A stretch of 64,000 nucleotides of DNA from Nocardia asteroides (lineage in GTDB: Bacteria; Actinomycetota; Actinomycetes; Mycobacteriales; Mycobacteriaceae), in assembly GCA_019930625.1 (NCBI GenBank), contig CP082844.1:124001-188000 (forward strand), given 5' to 3'. Both the position numbers and the translations under genes were made by a program. Under the pieces are notes generated by a model. It did not search any database and was not told the DNA's origin. It saw nothing but the letters and a program-made list of their open reading frames with translations. Below, piece after piece: positions 44,634 through 54,894 of this stretch. Within the stretch, counting starts at the first letter, position 1, and each line of letters begins with the position of its first letter.

Positions 44634-45707
44634 ATGTCCGGAGCCCGCACCCTCGACACCTACCGGCTGCTCGGCCGCTCGGGCCTCCGGGTGTCCCCAC
44701 TGTCCCTGGGAACCATGACCTTCGGCGCCGATTGGGGCTGGGGCGCGGACCGGGACGAGGCCCGCAAGATCTTCGACGCCTATGTCGAGCGAGGTGGCAA
44801 CTTCATCGATACGGCCAGCCAGTACACCAATGGCACTTCCGAGCAACTGCTCGGCGAATTCACCGCGGACAACCGCGAAAGTTTGGTGCTGGCCACGAAA
44901 TACACCATGCTGCGCCGCCCGGGTGACCCGAATTCCGGTGGCAACCATCGTAAGAGCATGATCGGCTCGGTCGAGGCCAGCCTGCGCAGGCTCGGCACCG
45001 ACTACATCGACCTGCTCTACCTGCACGCTTGGGATTTCCTGACCCCGGTCGAGGAGATCTTGCGCGGTATGGACGATTTGGTGCGGTCCGGGAAGGTGCT
45101 CTACGTCGGCATCTCCGACGCGCCGGCCTGGCAGGTCGCGCGGATGCAGACCATCGCGGACCTGCGCGGCTGGTCCCCGCTCATCGCACTGCAGATCGAG
45201 TACAGCCTGATCGAACGGACCGTCGAGCGCGACCTCATTCCGATGGCACGCGAACTGGGCCTCGGCGTGATCCCGTGGTCACCGTTGGCCAGCGGCGTGC
45301 TCACCGGCAAGTACAGCCGCGCCGATCTGGACCACCAGGTCAATGGTTCGCCCGAGGGCAGCCGCAAGAACGTGGCCGCCGCCAACGGCTCGCTCACCGA
45401 ACGCGGTCTCGCCATCGCCGACATCGTTCAGCAGGTCGCGGCCGAAATCGGCAAGATGCCCTCGCAGGTCGCGCTGGCCTGGACGCTGCGCGATCCGGCG
45501 GTCACCTCGCCGATCATCGGCGCGCGCACCGCGGCGCAGCTGGAGGACAATCTCGGCGCGCTCGAGGTGGAGTTCGACCCGGCCCAGCTCGCTCGGCTCG
45601 AACAGGCCAGCGCCGTGGACCTCGGCTTCCCGCACGAGTTCCTCACCCGCCCGATGGTCCGGAATGTCACCTTCGGCGACCTGAAGATCGAAGGACGCGT
45701 TCGATGA
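44634..45707 (+). CDS. Aldo/keto reductase
   Basis: NADPH-dependent oxidoreductase of the AKR (YghZ/general stress protein 69-like) group, 357 residues. LRVSPLSLGTMTFG opens the barrel, with D and Y in FIDTASQYTNG, lysine in VLATKY and histidine in YLHAWD as the tetrad. C-terminal cofactor residues are in SPIIGARTAAQLEDNL. AAGGAG precedes the ATG. It is divergent from the XRE regulator, so probably controlled by it. Substrate unknown. Confidence 0.93.
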   Translation: MSGARTLDTYRLLGRSGLRVSPLSLGTMTFGADWGWGADRDEARKIFDAYVERGGNFIDTASQYTNGTSEQLLGEFTADNRESLVLATKYTMLRRPGDPNSGGNHRKSMIGSVEASLRRLGTDYIDLLYLHAWDFLTPVEEILRGMDDLVRSGKVLYVGISDAPAWQVARMQTIADLRGWSPLIALQIEYSLIERTVERDLIPMARELGLGVIPWSPLASGVLTGKYSRADLDHQVNGSPEGSRKNVAAANGSLTERGLAIADIVQQVAAEIGKMPSQVALAWTLRDPAVTSPIIGARTAAQLEDNLGALEVEFDPAQLARLEQASAVDLGFPHEFLTRPMVRNVTFGDLKIEGRVR

Positions 45708-45763
45708 GTTTCGACTTCCTTCACCGTCTGCATCCGTGACAGCACCGACCACGGAGAGTGACG

Positions 45764-46396
45764 ATGAACCTGGACCAGATCACGATGTGGACGCGCGCCG
45801 AACGGCTCGGTCTCGCAGACTTCCTCGATGACCTGGACGAGCACGAGTGGGGCGCCGACTCCCTGTGTCCCGGCTGGACCGTGCACGACGTCGCGGCTCA
45901 CCTCACTCTGTCCAACCGGGTCACTCTCGGTGCGACGCTCGTGGGCATCATCCGGGCGCGAGGCAACTGGAACCGGATGACGGAGCGGATGGCGCGCGAT
46001 CGCGCGAGCCGCTATTCCCCCGCGGAGCTGATCGCGCAACTGCGAGAAGGCGCCGCGTGGACTCGGCGGGCGCCTGGGGCGGGGCCACTGGATCCATTGG
46101 TGGACACCATGATTCACGGACAAGACATCGCCCGTCCGCTCGGTCGGCGGCGCGCCGTGCCCACCGAGCAGGCCGTCGTCGCACTGGAGCACCTCCTGCG
46201 CAGCCCCTTCTACGGCAGCGAGAAGCGCCTGCGCGGTGTGCGCCTGCTGGCCATCGATGCGGATTGGTCGGCAGGCACCGGAACGGAGGAGGTCAGCGGA
46301 CCGCTGAGCGATCTGCTGCTCGTGGCAACCGGTCGCGTGGCCGGGCTCGCCGGGTTGACGGGGAAAGGTGTGGAACGCCTCGCCGGTGCGTTTTGA
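45764..46396 (+). CDS. Maleylpyruvate isomerase / DinB-like (TIGR03083-type) protein
   Basis: 210 residues with the mycothiol-dependent isomerase N-terminal domain: LADFLDDLDEHEWGADSLCP and GWTVHDVAAHLT, the W-x-V-x-D-x-x-A-H pattern, and a second histidine in DTMIHGQDIARPLG. Three histidine/glutamate residues usually bind a metal. Family members are mycothiol S-transferases or isomerases, and mycothiol is made by these actinobacteria. ATG at 45764, with GGAGAG before it. It follows the aldo/keto reductase by 56 bp and may share its transcript. The 243 bp after it hold nothing evident. Confidence 0.85.
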   Translation: MNLDQITMWTRAERLGLADFLDDLDEHEWGADSLCPGWTVHDVAAHLTLSNRVTLGATLVGIIRARGNWNRMTERMARDRASRYSPAELIAQLREGAAWTRRAPGAGPLDPLVDTMIHGQDIARPLGRRRAVPTEQAVVALEHLLRSPFYGSEKRLRGVRLLAIDADWSAGTGTEEVSGPLSDLLLVATGRVAGLAGLTGKGVERLAGAF

Positions 46397-46639
46397 GCTC
46401 GCGTGCTCGGTGCCTCCGGGCGGCCTTCGAGGGAGCCCTCGACTCCTGGCAAGCGCCGTACAGTAGGCAGCGAGTTCCGAGCCGAGCTGGGACACGACGG
46501 GCGGCCACTACTGCGCGGGCTCGATCGCGACGTTCGCCGCCGCATCGAACGTTCGGCTACGGCGACCTGCCTCACCGCACGACGCCGCGCGTGCTGCGCT
46601 GACATTCGCGATACGTGCGGTGTGGGCGATGCGGCTCGA

Positions 46640-47611
46640 TCAGCCCGCGCCGTGCAGGTCCAGTATCTGGGTGAGAGCGTGTTCCAGAGCGTAGCCCGCG
46701 TCGGCGGCGCCGCCCTTCACGTCGGCGTTGAGGGTCGCGACCACCTGAAGGGCCGATCCGATGGTCGCCTGGGTCCAATTCCGAGCCTGCGCTTGTGCCT
46801 TCTTCACCTTCCACGGCGGCATGCCGAGCTGTTGCGCCAGCTTGAACGGGTCACCGCGCCCGGCCGAGCCGACGCGGGCGATGGTGTGCACCGAGTCGGC
46901 GAGCGCGTCGGCCAGCAGGACGTGCGGCACGCCGCGGTCGTTCGCCCAGCGCAGCGCCTCCATCGCACCGGGGCGATCTCCCGCCACCGCGAGTTCGGCG
47001 ACGTCGAATCCGGAGACCTCGGCCTTGCCGGAGTAGTAGCGACGCACGGCCGCAACGTCGATCTTCCCGCCGGTGTCCGCGGCCAGCTGCCCGCACGCCG
47101 CCGCCAGCTCACGCAGATCCGAGCCCACCGCCTCCAGCATCACCTGGACGACCTCGCCGGACACCCGCACCCCGGCGTTGCGAAACTCGCCGCGCACGAA
47201 CTCGACTCGCTCGGCGGCTTTGGTCAGCTTGGCGCAGTCGTGGGTGACGGCGCCTGCCTTCTGCAAGGCGGGCACGAGCGTTTTGGCCCGTCCGCCGCCG
47301 GAGTGCAGAACGACCAGCACGACGCCCTCCGGCGGGCTCTGTACCGCCTCGGTGATCACCGCGACCGCGTCCTTACCCGCCTCGGCCGCCGCCTCGAGGA
47401 CGATCACCCGGTCCTCGGCGAACAGCGACGGGCTCAGCAGTTCCGCCAGCTCCGCGGTACTCGCGTCACCCGCTCGCAATCGATCGACCGGCACCGCGTC
47501 GGGATCCGGGGCCAGCGCCCGTATCTGCGCGGTCAGCGCGCCCACCGCGCGCTCGATCAGCAGCTCTTCTTCCCCGAGCATCAAATGCACCGGCGCTGGT
47601 CGCTCGCTCAC
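46640..47611 (-). CDS. holA: DNA polymerase III subunit delta (HolA)
   Basis: Clamp-loader subunit that opens the beta sliding clamp. 323 residues, with the family start [20 protein letters not shown] and the AAA-like core, then the C-terminal collar helices ending [18 protein letters not shown] at 47611 follows GGGGAG; the longer frame upstream is unlike the family. It lies downstream of comEC on the same strand, the usual order in actinobacteria, but 272 bp separate them, and that gap shows nothing evident. Confidence 0.93.
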   Translation of the reverse strand: MSERPAPVHLMLGEEELLIERAVGALTAQIRALAPDPDAVPVDRLRAGDASTAELAELLSPSLFAEDRVIVLEAAAEAGKDAVAVITEAVQSPPEGVVLVVLHSGGGRAKTLVPALQKAGAVTHDCAKLTKAAERVEFVRGEFRNAGVRVSGEVVQVMLEAVGSDLRELAAACGQLAADTGGKIDVAAVRRYYSGKAEVSGFDVAELAVAGDRPGAMEALRWANDRGVPHVLLADALADSVHTIARVGSAGRGDPFKLAQQLGMPPWKVKKAQAQARNWTQATIGSALQVVATLNADVKGGAADAGYALEHALTQILDLHGAG

Positions 47612-47883
47612 GCCGACGTCTCCCCGCTGCCGGAGGGCGTCGTGCCCGACAGGCGTGCCCCGTTGCTCCACTCGCCGCGCTCATCCACAGCCCGATCCTA
47701 CGGTTCCCGACCGACACCCCGACTCGGCCCGGCACCGTGCCGTGACACGCGCGACGCCGACCGGAAGACTCGGCCGCACACGAAATGGCAGTGCTCCTCT
47801 CATCCACCGTTGGTGATCAGGGGCTGGTCCCTCGAACCGGATCGAGTGGAACGCAGCGGCACTTCGCCCGTACGTCCGCGGGG

Positions 47884-50547
47884 TCAGCGTGAACTCGTCA
47901 CGCGGAGGTGTTCAGCACTGCCGGATACCACGATGTCGCCTTGCCGATCCGTCCTGGCCACGGTCGCCCCGAGATCGGCCAAGTCGGCGAGAACGCCGGG
48001 GTGCGGGTGTCCGAAGGTGTTGCCTGCGCCGACAGTGACCAGTACCAGTCGGGGACGCACCGCGTCGAGAAATGCTCTTGTGGTGGTCCGTGAGCCGTGG
48101 TGCGGCAGTTTGAGAATGTCCGCTCGGAGGGGAATCCCGGCATGCATCAGGGCCCGCTGGGCCTGCGCCTCGATGTCCCCGGTGAGCAGGATCCGGCCCC
48201 CGGGCGTGCGGGCGGTGACGACCACCGAACGGTCGTTGGCGTCCTCCGTTTCGGCTCCCCGGACCGGCCGCGGACCGTTCCGGGCCGGCGCGAGCACTTC
48301 GAATTCGATCCGCCCGAAACTGAGCACGTGTCCGGCCGACAATCCCAGCAGCGGCACGCCCGCGTCTGCGGCGACGGCCGCGACCTGCTCGAGCCCCGAG
48401 ACAGGATCACGCGCGTCGCCGGATGGCCGCGCTGCCCGGCCGCTTCCGCCTTCGGTCGCACCGCAGGCCTTGGGCATTCTGGCAGCACCGGTATTGTTCG
48501 CGGCCGGTGTGACGATCGGGCCGTGACCGCAGCGGAGGCCGGCTTCGGGAGTAAGCCCAGCAGGTTCGGGTCGACCAGGTGGTGGAAGCGCCTCGAGTTC
48601 CTGGATGCCGACCGCTATCGCGTCGACCGCGCGACCGTGTAGCGCGCCGGTGAGCCCGCCGATGTGATCCGCATGCGGATGGGTGAGGATCAGCAGCGGG
48701 ATGCGTTTGATGCGCAACCGGTCCAGACAGGTCCGGATCGGGCGCGGGTCCGGCCCGACATCGATGACGACGGCGGCGCCGGGACCGGCCGGCACGGCCA
48801 GGCCGTCGCCTTGGCCGACATCGCACGCCGCGAGGACCCAGCCGCTCGGCGGCCAGCCCGGATGCCAGAGCCGCACCGGGACCAGGATCACCGCGACGCC
48901 GAGCACCAGCGCGGCGGCGACTCGCCGCACTGCCCGGGCACGCAATGCCGCGATCGCGACCGCCACGACGACACTCGCGATCAGCCCTCCCGCCAGGCCA
49001 CCCGGCACAGTGACGGTCGCGCCGGGCAGCGCGGCCGCGTACCCGGCCACCCACAGCAACCACCACAGCGGCGGCGCGGCGCAGCGCAGGATCAACTCGG
49101 CGAGGGGCGACCATAAACTCGCCAGCACCGCGCCACCTGCTCCTATGACGGTGATCGGCGCGACGACCGGGGCCACGAGAACATTGGCCAGTACCGCGAC
49201 CAGGCTGAGCCTTCCGGTGAGCGCGATCAGGATCGGTGTCGTGACCACGAACGCCCCTGCAGACACGGCGACTATCTCGGCGGGCATCCGCCACCATCCC
49301 CTGGCACGCAACCAGTCGGCCCAGCTCGGCGCCAGCAGGATCAGGCCGCCCGTCGCGACGACCGACAGCGCGAACCCCGCGTTGACGGCGAGCGCGGGCC
49401 ACAGAGCCAGTAGCGCGATGATCGCCGCGCACAGCGCGGGCAGCGCCTGTTTACGGCGACCCGTGAGCACCGCGAGCAGGGTGATCGCACCCATCGCACC
49501 GGCTCGCAGCACGCTCGGGTCCGGCCGCGCGACGACGACGAACATGAGCAGCGTCGCCGCCGCGACAGCCGCCGCGGCACGCGGACCGAGCGTCAGCAGG
49601 CGCACCACGAACAACACGACGGAAAGCACGATGGTGCAATTCGCGCCGCTGACCACTGTAAGGTGCTGCAGCCCGGCGATCTCGAAGTCCTCGCGCACCT
49701 GTTCGGGCAGCGCCGAGGTGTCACCGACGACGAGCGCGGGCAACAGGCCCGCGGAGTCGGGCGGCAGCGCCCGCGCGGCCGATACGGCGAAATCGGCGCG
49801 CACCGAGTTCGCGACGCGCTGCCACCACGGCAGCGGCCCGGCGGCAACGGGCGCGCCCAGCGCATGCAGCGTCACGACGGTGAGATCGGGTCGGCGCGGC
49901 TGATCGACCCGGGCCCGGAACTCGACCGGCCCGCCCGGCGACAGATCGGCCCACTCCGGTCCGGAAGCCAGGATCACCACCGCGCCACCCGCGCGGACGG
50001 TCACGCCGCCGCGCCGGCACTCGCGCAGATCCGCCCGGAGCACCCACTGCCGATTCGCGCCGGGCACCCTGACGCGCAGCGGTTTCGGGTCGTCCGTCGG
50101 CGTGACCACCACGCGCAGCGATTGCCCCGCCGCCGCCCGCAGCGGATGCGTCGCCCCTCGATGTTCCCGCCAGGCCGCCGCGGCGGCGAACGCGGCACCG
50201 AGGATCACGGCCGCGAGCGCCACCACCGCTACCGATCGCCACCGTTCGCCGCGGTGCGCGATGGCCCACAGCAGCAGTACCCACAATCCGATAGCCGTCA
50301 TCGTCAACGTGGCCGCCAGTACCGTCCCGGCCCGCCACCCCGCCGTGAGCGCGACGATGGTGGCGCCCCAGCAGCACAACGCGGCGGGTAGCAAGCGAGC
50401 GTCCAGCACGTGGGCGGCGCCGGGCTCTTCCGTCGCACCGCCCTCCTTGCGACCTCCATCGGCCCGAGCGGTCGTGCCGGTCTCCGACGATCCCGCAGGC
50501 GATCCCAGCGTCCGGCGAACCACTTCGAGCAAGCCGCCGGGATTCAT
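47884..50547 (-). CDS. ComEC/Rec2-type DNA uptake channel
   Basis: Membrane channel for single-stranded DNA entry in transformation, 887 residues. An N-terminal soluble domain (OB-like, ending near QRVANSVRADF) is followed by the ComEC transmembrane core (LVVGDTSALPEQVREDFEIA, then GLQHLTVVSGANCTIVL) and a C-terminal metallo-beta-lactamase domain with THPHADH and LKLPHHGSRT. An unusual 60-residue insert sits inside that last domain. It starts with ATG overlapping the comEA stop. Whether the organism takes up DNA naturally is unknown. Confidence 0.92.
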   Translation of the reverse strand: MNPGGLLEVVRRTLGSPAGSSETGTTARADGGRKEGGATEEPGAAHVLDARLLPAALCCWGATIVALTAGWRAGTVLAATLTMTAIGLWVLLLWAIAHRGERWRSVAVVALAAVILGAAFAAAAAWREHRGATHPLRAAAGQSLRVVVTPTDDPKPLRVRVPGANRQWVLRADLRECRRGGVTVRAGGAVVILASGPEWADLSPGGPVEFRARVDQPRRPDLTVVTLHALGAPVAAGPLPWWQRVANSVRADFAVSAARALPPDSAGLLPALVVGDTSALPEQVREDFEIAGLQHLTVVSGANCTIVLSVVLFVVRLLTLGPRAAAAVAAATLLMFVVVARPDPSVLRAGAMGAITLLAVLTGRRKQALPALCAAIIALLALWPALAVNAGFALSVVATGGLILLAPSWADWLRARGWWRMPAEIVAVSAGAFVVTTPILIALTGRLSLVAVLANVLVAPVVAPITVIGAGGAVLASLWSPLAELILRCAAPPLWWLLWVAGYAAALPGATVTVPGGLAGGLIASVVVAVAIAALRARAVRRVAAALVLGVAVILVPVRLWHPGWPPSGWVLAACDVGQGDGLAVPAGPGAAVVIDVGPDPRPIRTCLDRLRIKRIPLLILTHPHADHIGGLTGALHGRAVDAIAVGIQELEALPPPGRPEPAGLTPEAGLRCGHGPIVTPAANNTGAARMPKACGATEGGSGRAARPSGDARDPVSGLEQVAAVAADAGVPLLGLSAGHVLSFGRIEFEVLAPARNGPRPVRGAETEDANDRSVVVTARTPGGRILLTGDIEAQAQRALMHAGIPLRADILKLPHHGSRTTTRAFLDAVRPRLVLVTVGAGNTFGHPHPGVLADLADLGATVARTDRQGDIVVSGSAEHLRVTSSR

Positions 50548-51920
50548 ACCCGCACCAGATCACGCAATCGGGCCAGCCGGGCCGGGCCGATGCCGTCTAC
50601 CTCACCCAGTTGCTCCACGGAGCTGAAGCGGCCATTGGTCGTACGCCAGCTGACGATGGCGCGTGCGGTGACCGGCCCGACACCGGGAAGAGCATCGAGT
50701 TCGGCCTCAGAGGCCGTATTGAGGTCGATCCGGCCCCCCGAAGACGAGGGACGACCCGAGGTGGCGGCGGAACCGGAGGACGGACGCCCGCCCACACCGA
50801 TCGTGCTGCTGCTCTGGTGCGGCGCGGCGGAATTCGGCACGGCCGGACCGACCAGCACCTGATCCCCATCCGACAAGCGCTGGGCCAGATTCAGACCGCT
50901 GGTGTCGGCGCCTTCGCTCGGGCCGCCGGCCGCGGCGAGCGCATCGGCGACGCGCGATCCCTCGGGGAGGCGGACAAGACCGGTGCGCTGGACCAAGCCG
51001 ACGACACTGACGACCAGCTCGGCTGTCGGCGGACCGGGTTCGACGCCTCCGGTCGGAGCCCGGACCGCGCTCACCGACGCAGCCGCAGCAGGTGTTTCGA
51101 AGGCAGCGGTCTGCCGAATCGGCAACGGCGTCACCGGGTGTGCGATCGGGCGCTCGAGGAACACGATCACCCCGGCGATCACCATCGCGGCGAGCCCGAC
51201 GAGCCCGAGCGTACGCACCCCACGGCGCCCCGGATCGAGTCGGATGCCTCGGAATCGTTCGGGCACAAGCCGATGCCGCCGATCTGGTCCGGTTGCCGGT
51301 TCCTCGAGCCAGCCGGGAGACCGTACGCGACCGACATCGTCTTCGCCTACCCGGTCGGGAGTCGGGTCGTCGGGCAGCCGCAGGAGACCCCACTTTCCCT
51401 CCCCGGCCGAACGATCGTCGGGTCGTGGTTCACCCATCCGCGTAGCCCCCTGAGAGGAGCTGCCTTCCCGTGCCGATCGGTGTTCGTCGTCGCCATCGGA
51501 ACCGGTCGCGTCGAAGTTCACCGATGTCCCGGCGTCCAGGGACGCGGGCCCGGCTTCTGCGGCCATCCGAGCAGCAGGCGCGACATGTGACGTGCCATTC
51601 GATATCGATTCGACCATCGCAGAGCGCGAATCACTTTCGCTGGAGGGCGACGGTCGTGCACTCGCGCCTGACCGCCCGCCGCGTGGTGTGGTGGCAACCG
51701 TGCCCCGGGTGGGAGTCGCGAGACCGGCACGATCCAGCTGCCCGGTCTTTCGCGCGGGCTCTCCGCTCGAGGAGCGCGCCGTACTCCACCCGGACGGTTC
51801 GCGCTCCGTCCCTGCCCCGGCCGCTGCAGCGCCCACACCGGCCGTTCTGCTCGCGCCGACCCGGGCGGTCAGCTCACCCAATCGCAGTCGTACCCGGTCG
51901 CGTTCGTCCTGTCGTGACAT
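50544..51920 (-). CDS. ComEA family DNA-binding protein
   Basis: 458 residues. About 230 residues of low-complexity polar N-terminus precede one membrane helix (LGLVGLAAMVIAGVIVFL). An extracellular SLBB-like region follows (VSVVGLVQRTGLVRLPEGSR), then Ser/Gly-rich linker and two helix-hairpin-helix motifs: IDLNTASEAELDALPGVGP and IGPARLARLRDLV. The N-terminal extension is longer than in most ComEA proteins. It binds incoming DNA and hands it to ComEC. ATG at 51920; the 185 bp upstream hold no gene. Confidence 0.9.
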   Translation of the reverse strand: MSRQDERDRVRLRLGELTARVGASRTAGVGAAAAGAGTEREPSGWSTARSSSGEPARKTGQLDRAGLATPTRGTVATTPRGGRSGASARPSPSSESDSRSAMVESISNGTSHVAPAARMAAEAGPASLDAGTSVNFDATGSDGDDEHRSAREGSSSQGATRMGEPRPDDRSAGEGKWGLLRLPDDPTPDRVGEDDVGRVRSPGWLEEPATGPDRRHRLVPERFRGIRLDPGRRGVRTLGLVGLAAMVIAGVIVFLERPIAHPVTPLPIRQTAAFETPAAAASVSAVRAPTGGVEPGPPTAELVVSVVGLVQRTGLVRLPEGSRVADALAAAGGPSEGADTSGLNLAQRLSDGDQVLVGPAVPNSAAPHQSSSTIGVGGRPSSGSAATSGRPSSSGGRIDLNTASEAELDALPGVGPVTARAIVSWRTTNGRFSSVEQLGEVDGIGPARLARLRDLVRV

Positions 51921-52105
51921 GGCGGCGACGGTAGTGCGACCACACGGCGAAAACGATGTCCTCACCAGGCAATTCGACAGGTCTGTTGACAACCACCGGG
52001 CTGTGCACAACCCACCCCTCGATCGGCTGACGCCTTCATCCGGACACGCCGTCTACTTCGCAGACGCATTCGCACGCCCGCGCCGCGAGGGCCTGAGCCG
52101 CCGCC

Positions 52106-52588
52106 TCAGAGTTCCTTGGCGAAGCAATTCGAAAGCGGCAGCACCTCGTACGGCGAGAAGATCGGAATACGGTGGTAGCCGCTGCGTTCGTAGAAGCGAA
52201 CAGCCTCCGGTTGCAGGTGACCGGTCTGCAGAATCAATCGGGGGCGTCCGGCCAGGCGGGCGGCATCCTCGGCGGCGGCCAGCAGCAGCGCCGCGGCGCC
52301 CGAACCGCGGTGCGCGGGGCGGACGAACATCCGCTTCACCTCGAGGTCCTCCGCGTTCCATCGCAGGGCGGCGTGGCCGGCCGGACCGTCCGAGTACGCC
52401 ACGAAGGTGCGGTGCACGGTGACGGGATCGACGGCATTCGGATTGGTGCGCAACTGCCTTGCCAAGTAGGCGTAGCGCGGCCCGACCTCGGCGGCCATCT
52501 CCGCGCGCAACGTCACCGCGTCCGGATGCTCCCAGTCCACCGCGGTCACGGTCAGCGGCGGACGAACCGGCGGCTTGGCGGAACTCAT
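52106..52588 (-). CDS. GNAT family N-acetyltransferase
   Basis: 160 residues. VKRMFVRPAHRGSGAAALLL contains the acetyl-CoA binding V/I-x-P-x-x-R-G-x-G loop (motif A), and PEAVRFYERSGY is the usual motif B. The acceptor substrate is unknown. In M. tuberculosis this position, just outside degV, holds eis, but Eis is much larger and this is not its homolog. Transcribed with the same orientation as comEA downstream. Confidence 0.9.
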   Translation of the reverse strand: MSSAKPPVRPPLTVTAVDWEHPDAVTLRAEMAAEVGPRYAYLARQLRTNPNAVDPVTVHRTFVAYSDGPAGHAALRWNAEDLEVKRMFVRPAHRGSGAAALLLAAAEDAARLAGRPRLILQTGHLQPEAVRFYERSGYHRIPIFSPYEVLPLSNCFAKEL

Positions 52589-52671
52589 GACCCGACGCTA
52601 GCCGCGTGTCCCGGGACAGCGCTCGGATTCAGATCACCGAGATTGTTGCCCGAGCGGGGAATCCGGAACGC

Positions 52672-53514
52672 TCAGCGACACCCGCCCGGGACGACGAGCA
52701 CGCCGAGCGCTCCCATTCCGAGGTGCACCGCCAGCGACGGCCCGAACTCGGCGACGATGAGTTCCTCGATTCCGGGAATGCGTTCGCGTAGCTGGCCCGC
52801 GACGGTGTGTGCGGCGTCCTCGGCGCCGAGGTGTTGCACGGCCACGGCGGCGCCGTCCGCACCGGCCACGTCGACCGCCGCGGCGACGAGTTTCGTGTAG
52901 GCCTTGGAGCGCGTCCGGACCTTCTCGCGCAGCTCCAGCCGCCCTTCGACCATGTGCAACAGCGGCTTGGTGACCAGCTCGCTGCCGAAGAATGTCGCCG
53001 CGGACGAGAGCCTGCCGCCGCGGCGCAACTGCTCGGTGCGATTGACCAGGATGAACGTGCGGGCGCGCGCGGCGGCGGCGACCGCCGTGTCGTAGACCGC
53101 GTCCAGCGGCGCCCCGTCCTCGGCGCGCCGCGCGGCGGCCAGCGCCGGCAGCCCGGTGGCCAGCCCGGCCCCCAGCGAGTCGACCAGGCGGACGCGGTCG
53201 GCGGCGTCCATGTCGCGCACGGCCTGCCTGCCGGCCTCCCATGTCCCGGACAGCCGACGGGAAATATGCACCGCCACAACGCCGTCGCCGCCACTGCGTT
53301 CCCAGGCAAGCTCGTAGACCGCGCGCAGCTCGCCGGGTGAGGCGGCCGAAGTGGTCACGGTGTCGGAGGCATAGTCGATGTCGACCGGGTCGACGCCTTC
53401 TCGCATCGCCCGGTCGCCGACCAGGACATGCAGGGGGACGACAGCGATATCCAGCTCGTCGAGATGTTCGGCAGGGAGGCTGGCGGACGAATCGGTGACG
53501 ATCACGACTGCCAC
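52672..53514 (-). CDS. DegV family fatty acid-binding protein
   Basis: 280 residues. VVIVTDSSASLPAEH opens the family's first domain, HISRRLSGTWEAG and VNRTEQLRRGGRLSS are DegV signatures, and the C-terminus ends LGMGALGVLVVP. These proteins bind fatty acids for phosphorylation in some bacteria. It starts (GTG 53514) three bases after the octT stop, in the conserved order octT-degV (Rv2418c-Rv2417c), so they form an operon with gpgP. Confidence 0.93.
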   Translation of the reverse strand: MAVVIVTDSSASLPAEHLDELDIAVVPLHVLVGDRAMREGVDPVDIDYASDTVTTSAASPGELRAVYELAWERSGGDGVVAVHISRRLSGTWEAGRQAVRDMDAADRVRLVDSLGAGLATGLPALAAARRAEDGAPLDAVYDTAVAAAARARTFILVNRTEQLRRGGRLSSAATFFGSELVTKPLLHMVEGRLELREKVRTRSKAYTKLVAAAVDVAGADGAAVAVQHLGAEDAAHTVAGQLRERIPGIEELIVAEFGPSLAVHLGMGALGVLVVPGGCR

Positions 53515-53517
53515 GGA

Positions 53518-54894
53518 CTACCGAACCTCCTGCAAGGTCTTGACCATCGCGTTGGCCACCGCCGCGTGACCATCCCAGCCCCAGTGGATGCCGTCCGGGT
53601 TCGCCTCGCCGGAGAAGATGTTGTCGCGCACCGCTTCACCCAGGTCGACCAGCGGCACCGAGGTCCGCCCCGACCAGGCGCGCAGCGCCTCGACCGCACG
53701 CGGCCTGCCGGAGTGCACGCGACCGTAGGCCGCGCAGTCGTGCACCGACGGCAGCACCGCGACGACGGGCAGGTCGGGGCGCAGCTGGGCCAGGGCGGTG
53801 CGGGACTGCTCCAGGTAGTCGACGCTGACCTTCGGCGGAAGCGCCACGGGCCTGCCGAGTTTCGACAGCTTCGGTTGCAACCAGTTGTAGGTGGCGCGGA
53901 CGACACGGCGCAGGGCGGGCGGGCGCACATACCGGATCAGTTCGCGCAGCGCGGTGGGCAGCGGCGAGGGCAGCGTGTCCATGCCGCCGACGGCGAAGAC
54001 CACCGCGCCCGCGCGCGGCACCGCGGCCCACACGCGGGGATCGCCGATCAGCGCCCAGTAGGCGTCACGGCAGGTCCAGCCGATCCGGCCGACCAATTCG
54101 ACGTCCCAATCCAGCTCGGCGGCAACCAGGTTAGGCCAGATGCGCGGATGGTCGGCGGGCAGTCCGCCCTTGGGTCCGAAGTAGGAGAGGGAGTCGGCGA
54201 TCACCAGCAGTACCGGGCGTGCGGCTTCCCGGGCCTCGGCGGGCCCTTCGGCGGATTTCGCCGGCTCGGCGACTCGCTCGTCGGCGTCGTCCTGAGTGAC
54301 AGCGTCCTCGATGGCGGTGAGCGCTCGCGGCCGCGACTCGATGGCGACTTCCGCAGCGGATTCCGGAGCGGGAGAGACGGACTCGGCGACAATCACTACA
54401 GCGGGGTGGAGTTCGGCTGCGCCGGAGTCGGCGGGTGCGTTTGTGACGGCGGGACCGCCGACCGCTCCGGTGGACACTGGCGATCCGGCGGCTTCGGCCG
54501 CATCGACGGCTTCGACTGCTTCGACCGCATCCACGGCATCGACCGCAGTGACCGATTCATCGAGCCCACCCACGAATTCGGCGGTCGGCTCCGAAGCGGA
54601 ATCCTGACCGACGGCTGGCGCGATAACGCTGCCGGCGTGCGCTTGCGGCTCCGATTCGGTGACGAGAACGCCTACTGCGGCGACCGATCCGTCATCCTCC
54701 GCGTCGGATCCCTCGGCGGGCTCGGACGCGCCGCCCGATTCCGCGCCCGACGGCCGCTCGGACGTTGCCTCGGGTTCGCGAGGCGCCGGTGGCGGACCGC
54801 CGAACAAGGCGTCCGGCAACTGCCGCTCAGGTCTCGCCGACACCTTACGGAACAGTTCGTCCGGGACCGATCTGATCGGGTCTTCAGAGGACAT
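53518..54894 (-). CDS. octT: Diglucosylglycerate octanoyltransferase OctT with long N-terminal extension
   Basis: SGNH-fold acyltransferase that octanoylates diglucosylglycerate, an early intermediate of methylglucose lipopolysaccharide. The catalytic domain starts near residue 226: [10 protein letters not shown] (S235 in the SGNH position), a GGMD block and [10 protein letters not shown] (Asp and His of the triad). About 225 residues precede it, an acidic low-complexity region with repeats such as [20 protein letters not shown]. The M. tuberculosis protein is about 247 residues, so the extension is unusual. It overlaps the gpgP stop by 11 bp and is followed by degV. Confidence 0.9.
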   Translation of the reverse strand: MSSEDPIRSVPDELFRKVSARPERQLPDALFGGPPPAPREPEATSERPSGAESGGASEPAEGSDAEDDGSVAAVGVLVTESEPQAHAGSVIAPAVGQDSASEPTAEFVGGLDESVTAVDAVDAVEAVEAVDAAEAAGSPVSTGAVGGPAVTNAPADSGAAELHPAVVIVAESVSPAPESAAEVAIESRPRALTAIEDAVTQDDADERVAEPAKSAEGPAEAREAARPVLLVIADSLSYFGPKGGLPADHPRIWPNLVAAELDWDVELVGRIGWTCRDAYWALIGDPRVWAAVPRAGAVVFAVGGMDTLPSPLPTALRELIRYVRPPALRRVVRATYNWLQPKLSKLGRPVALPPKVSVDYLEQSRTALAQLRPDLPVVAVLPSVHDCAAYGRVHSGRPRAVEALRAWSGRTSVPLVDLGEAVRDNIFSGEANPDGIHWGWDGHAAVANAMVKTLQEVR

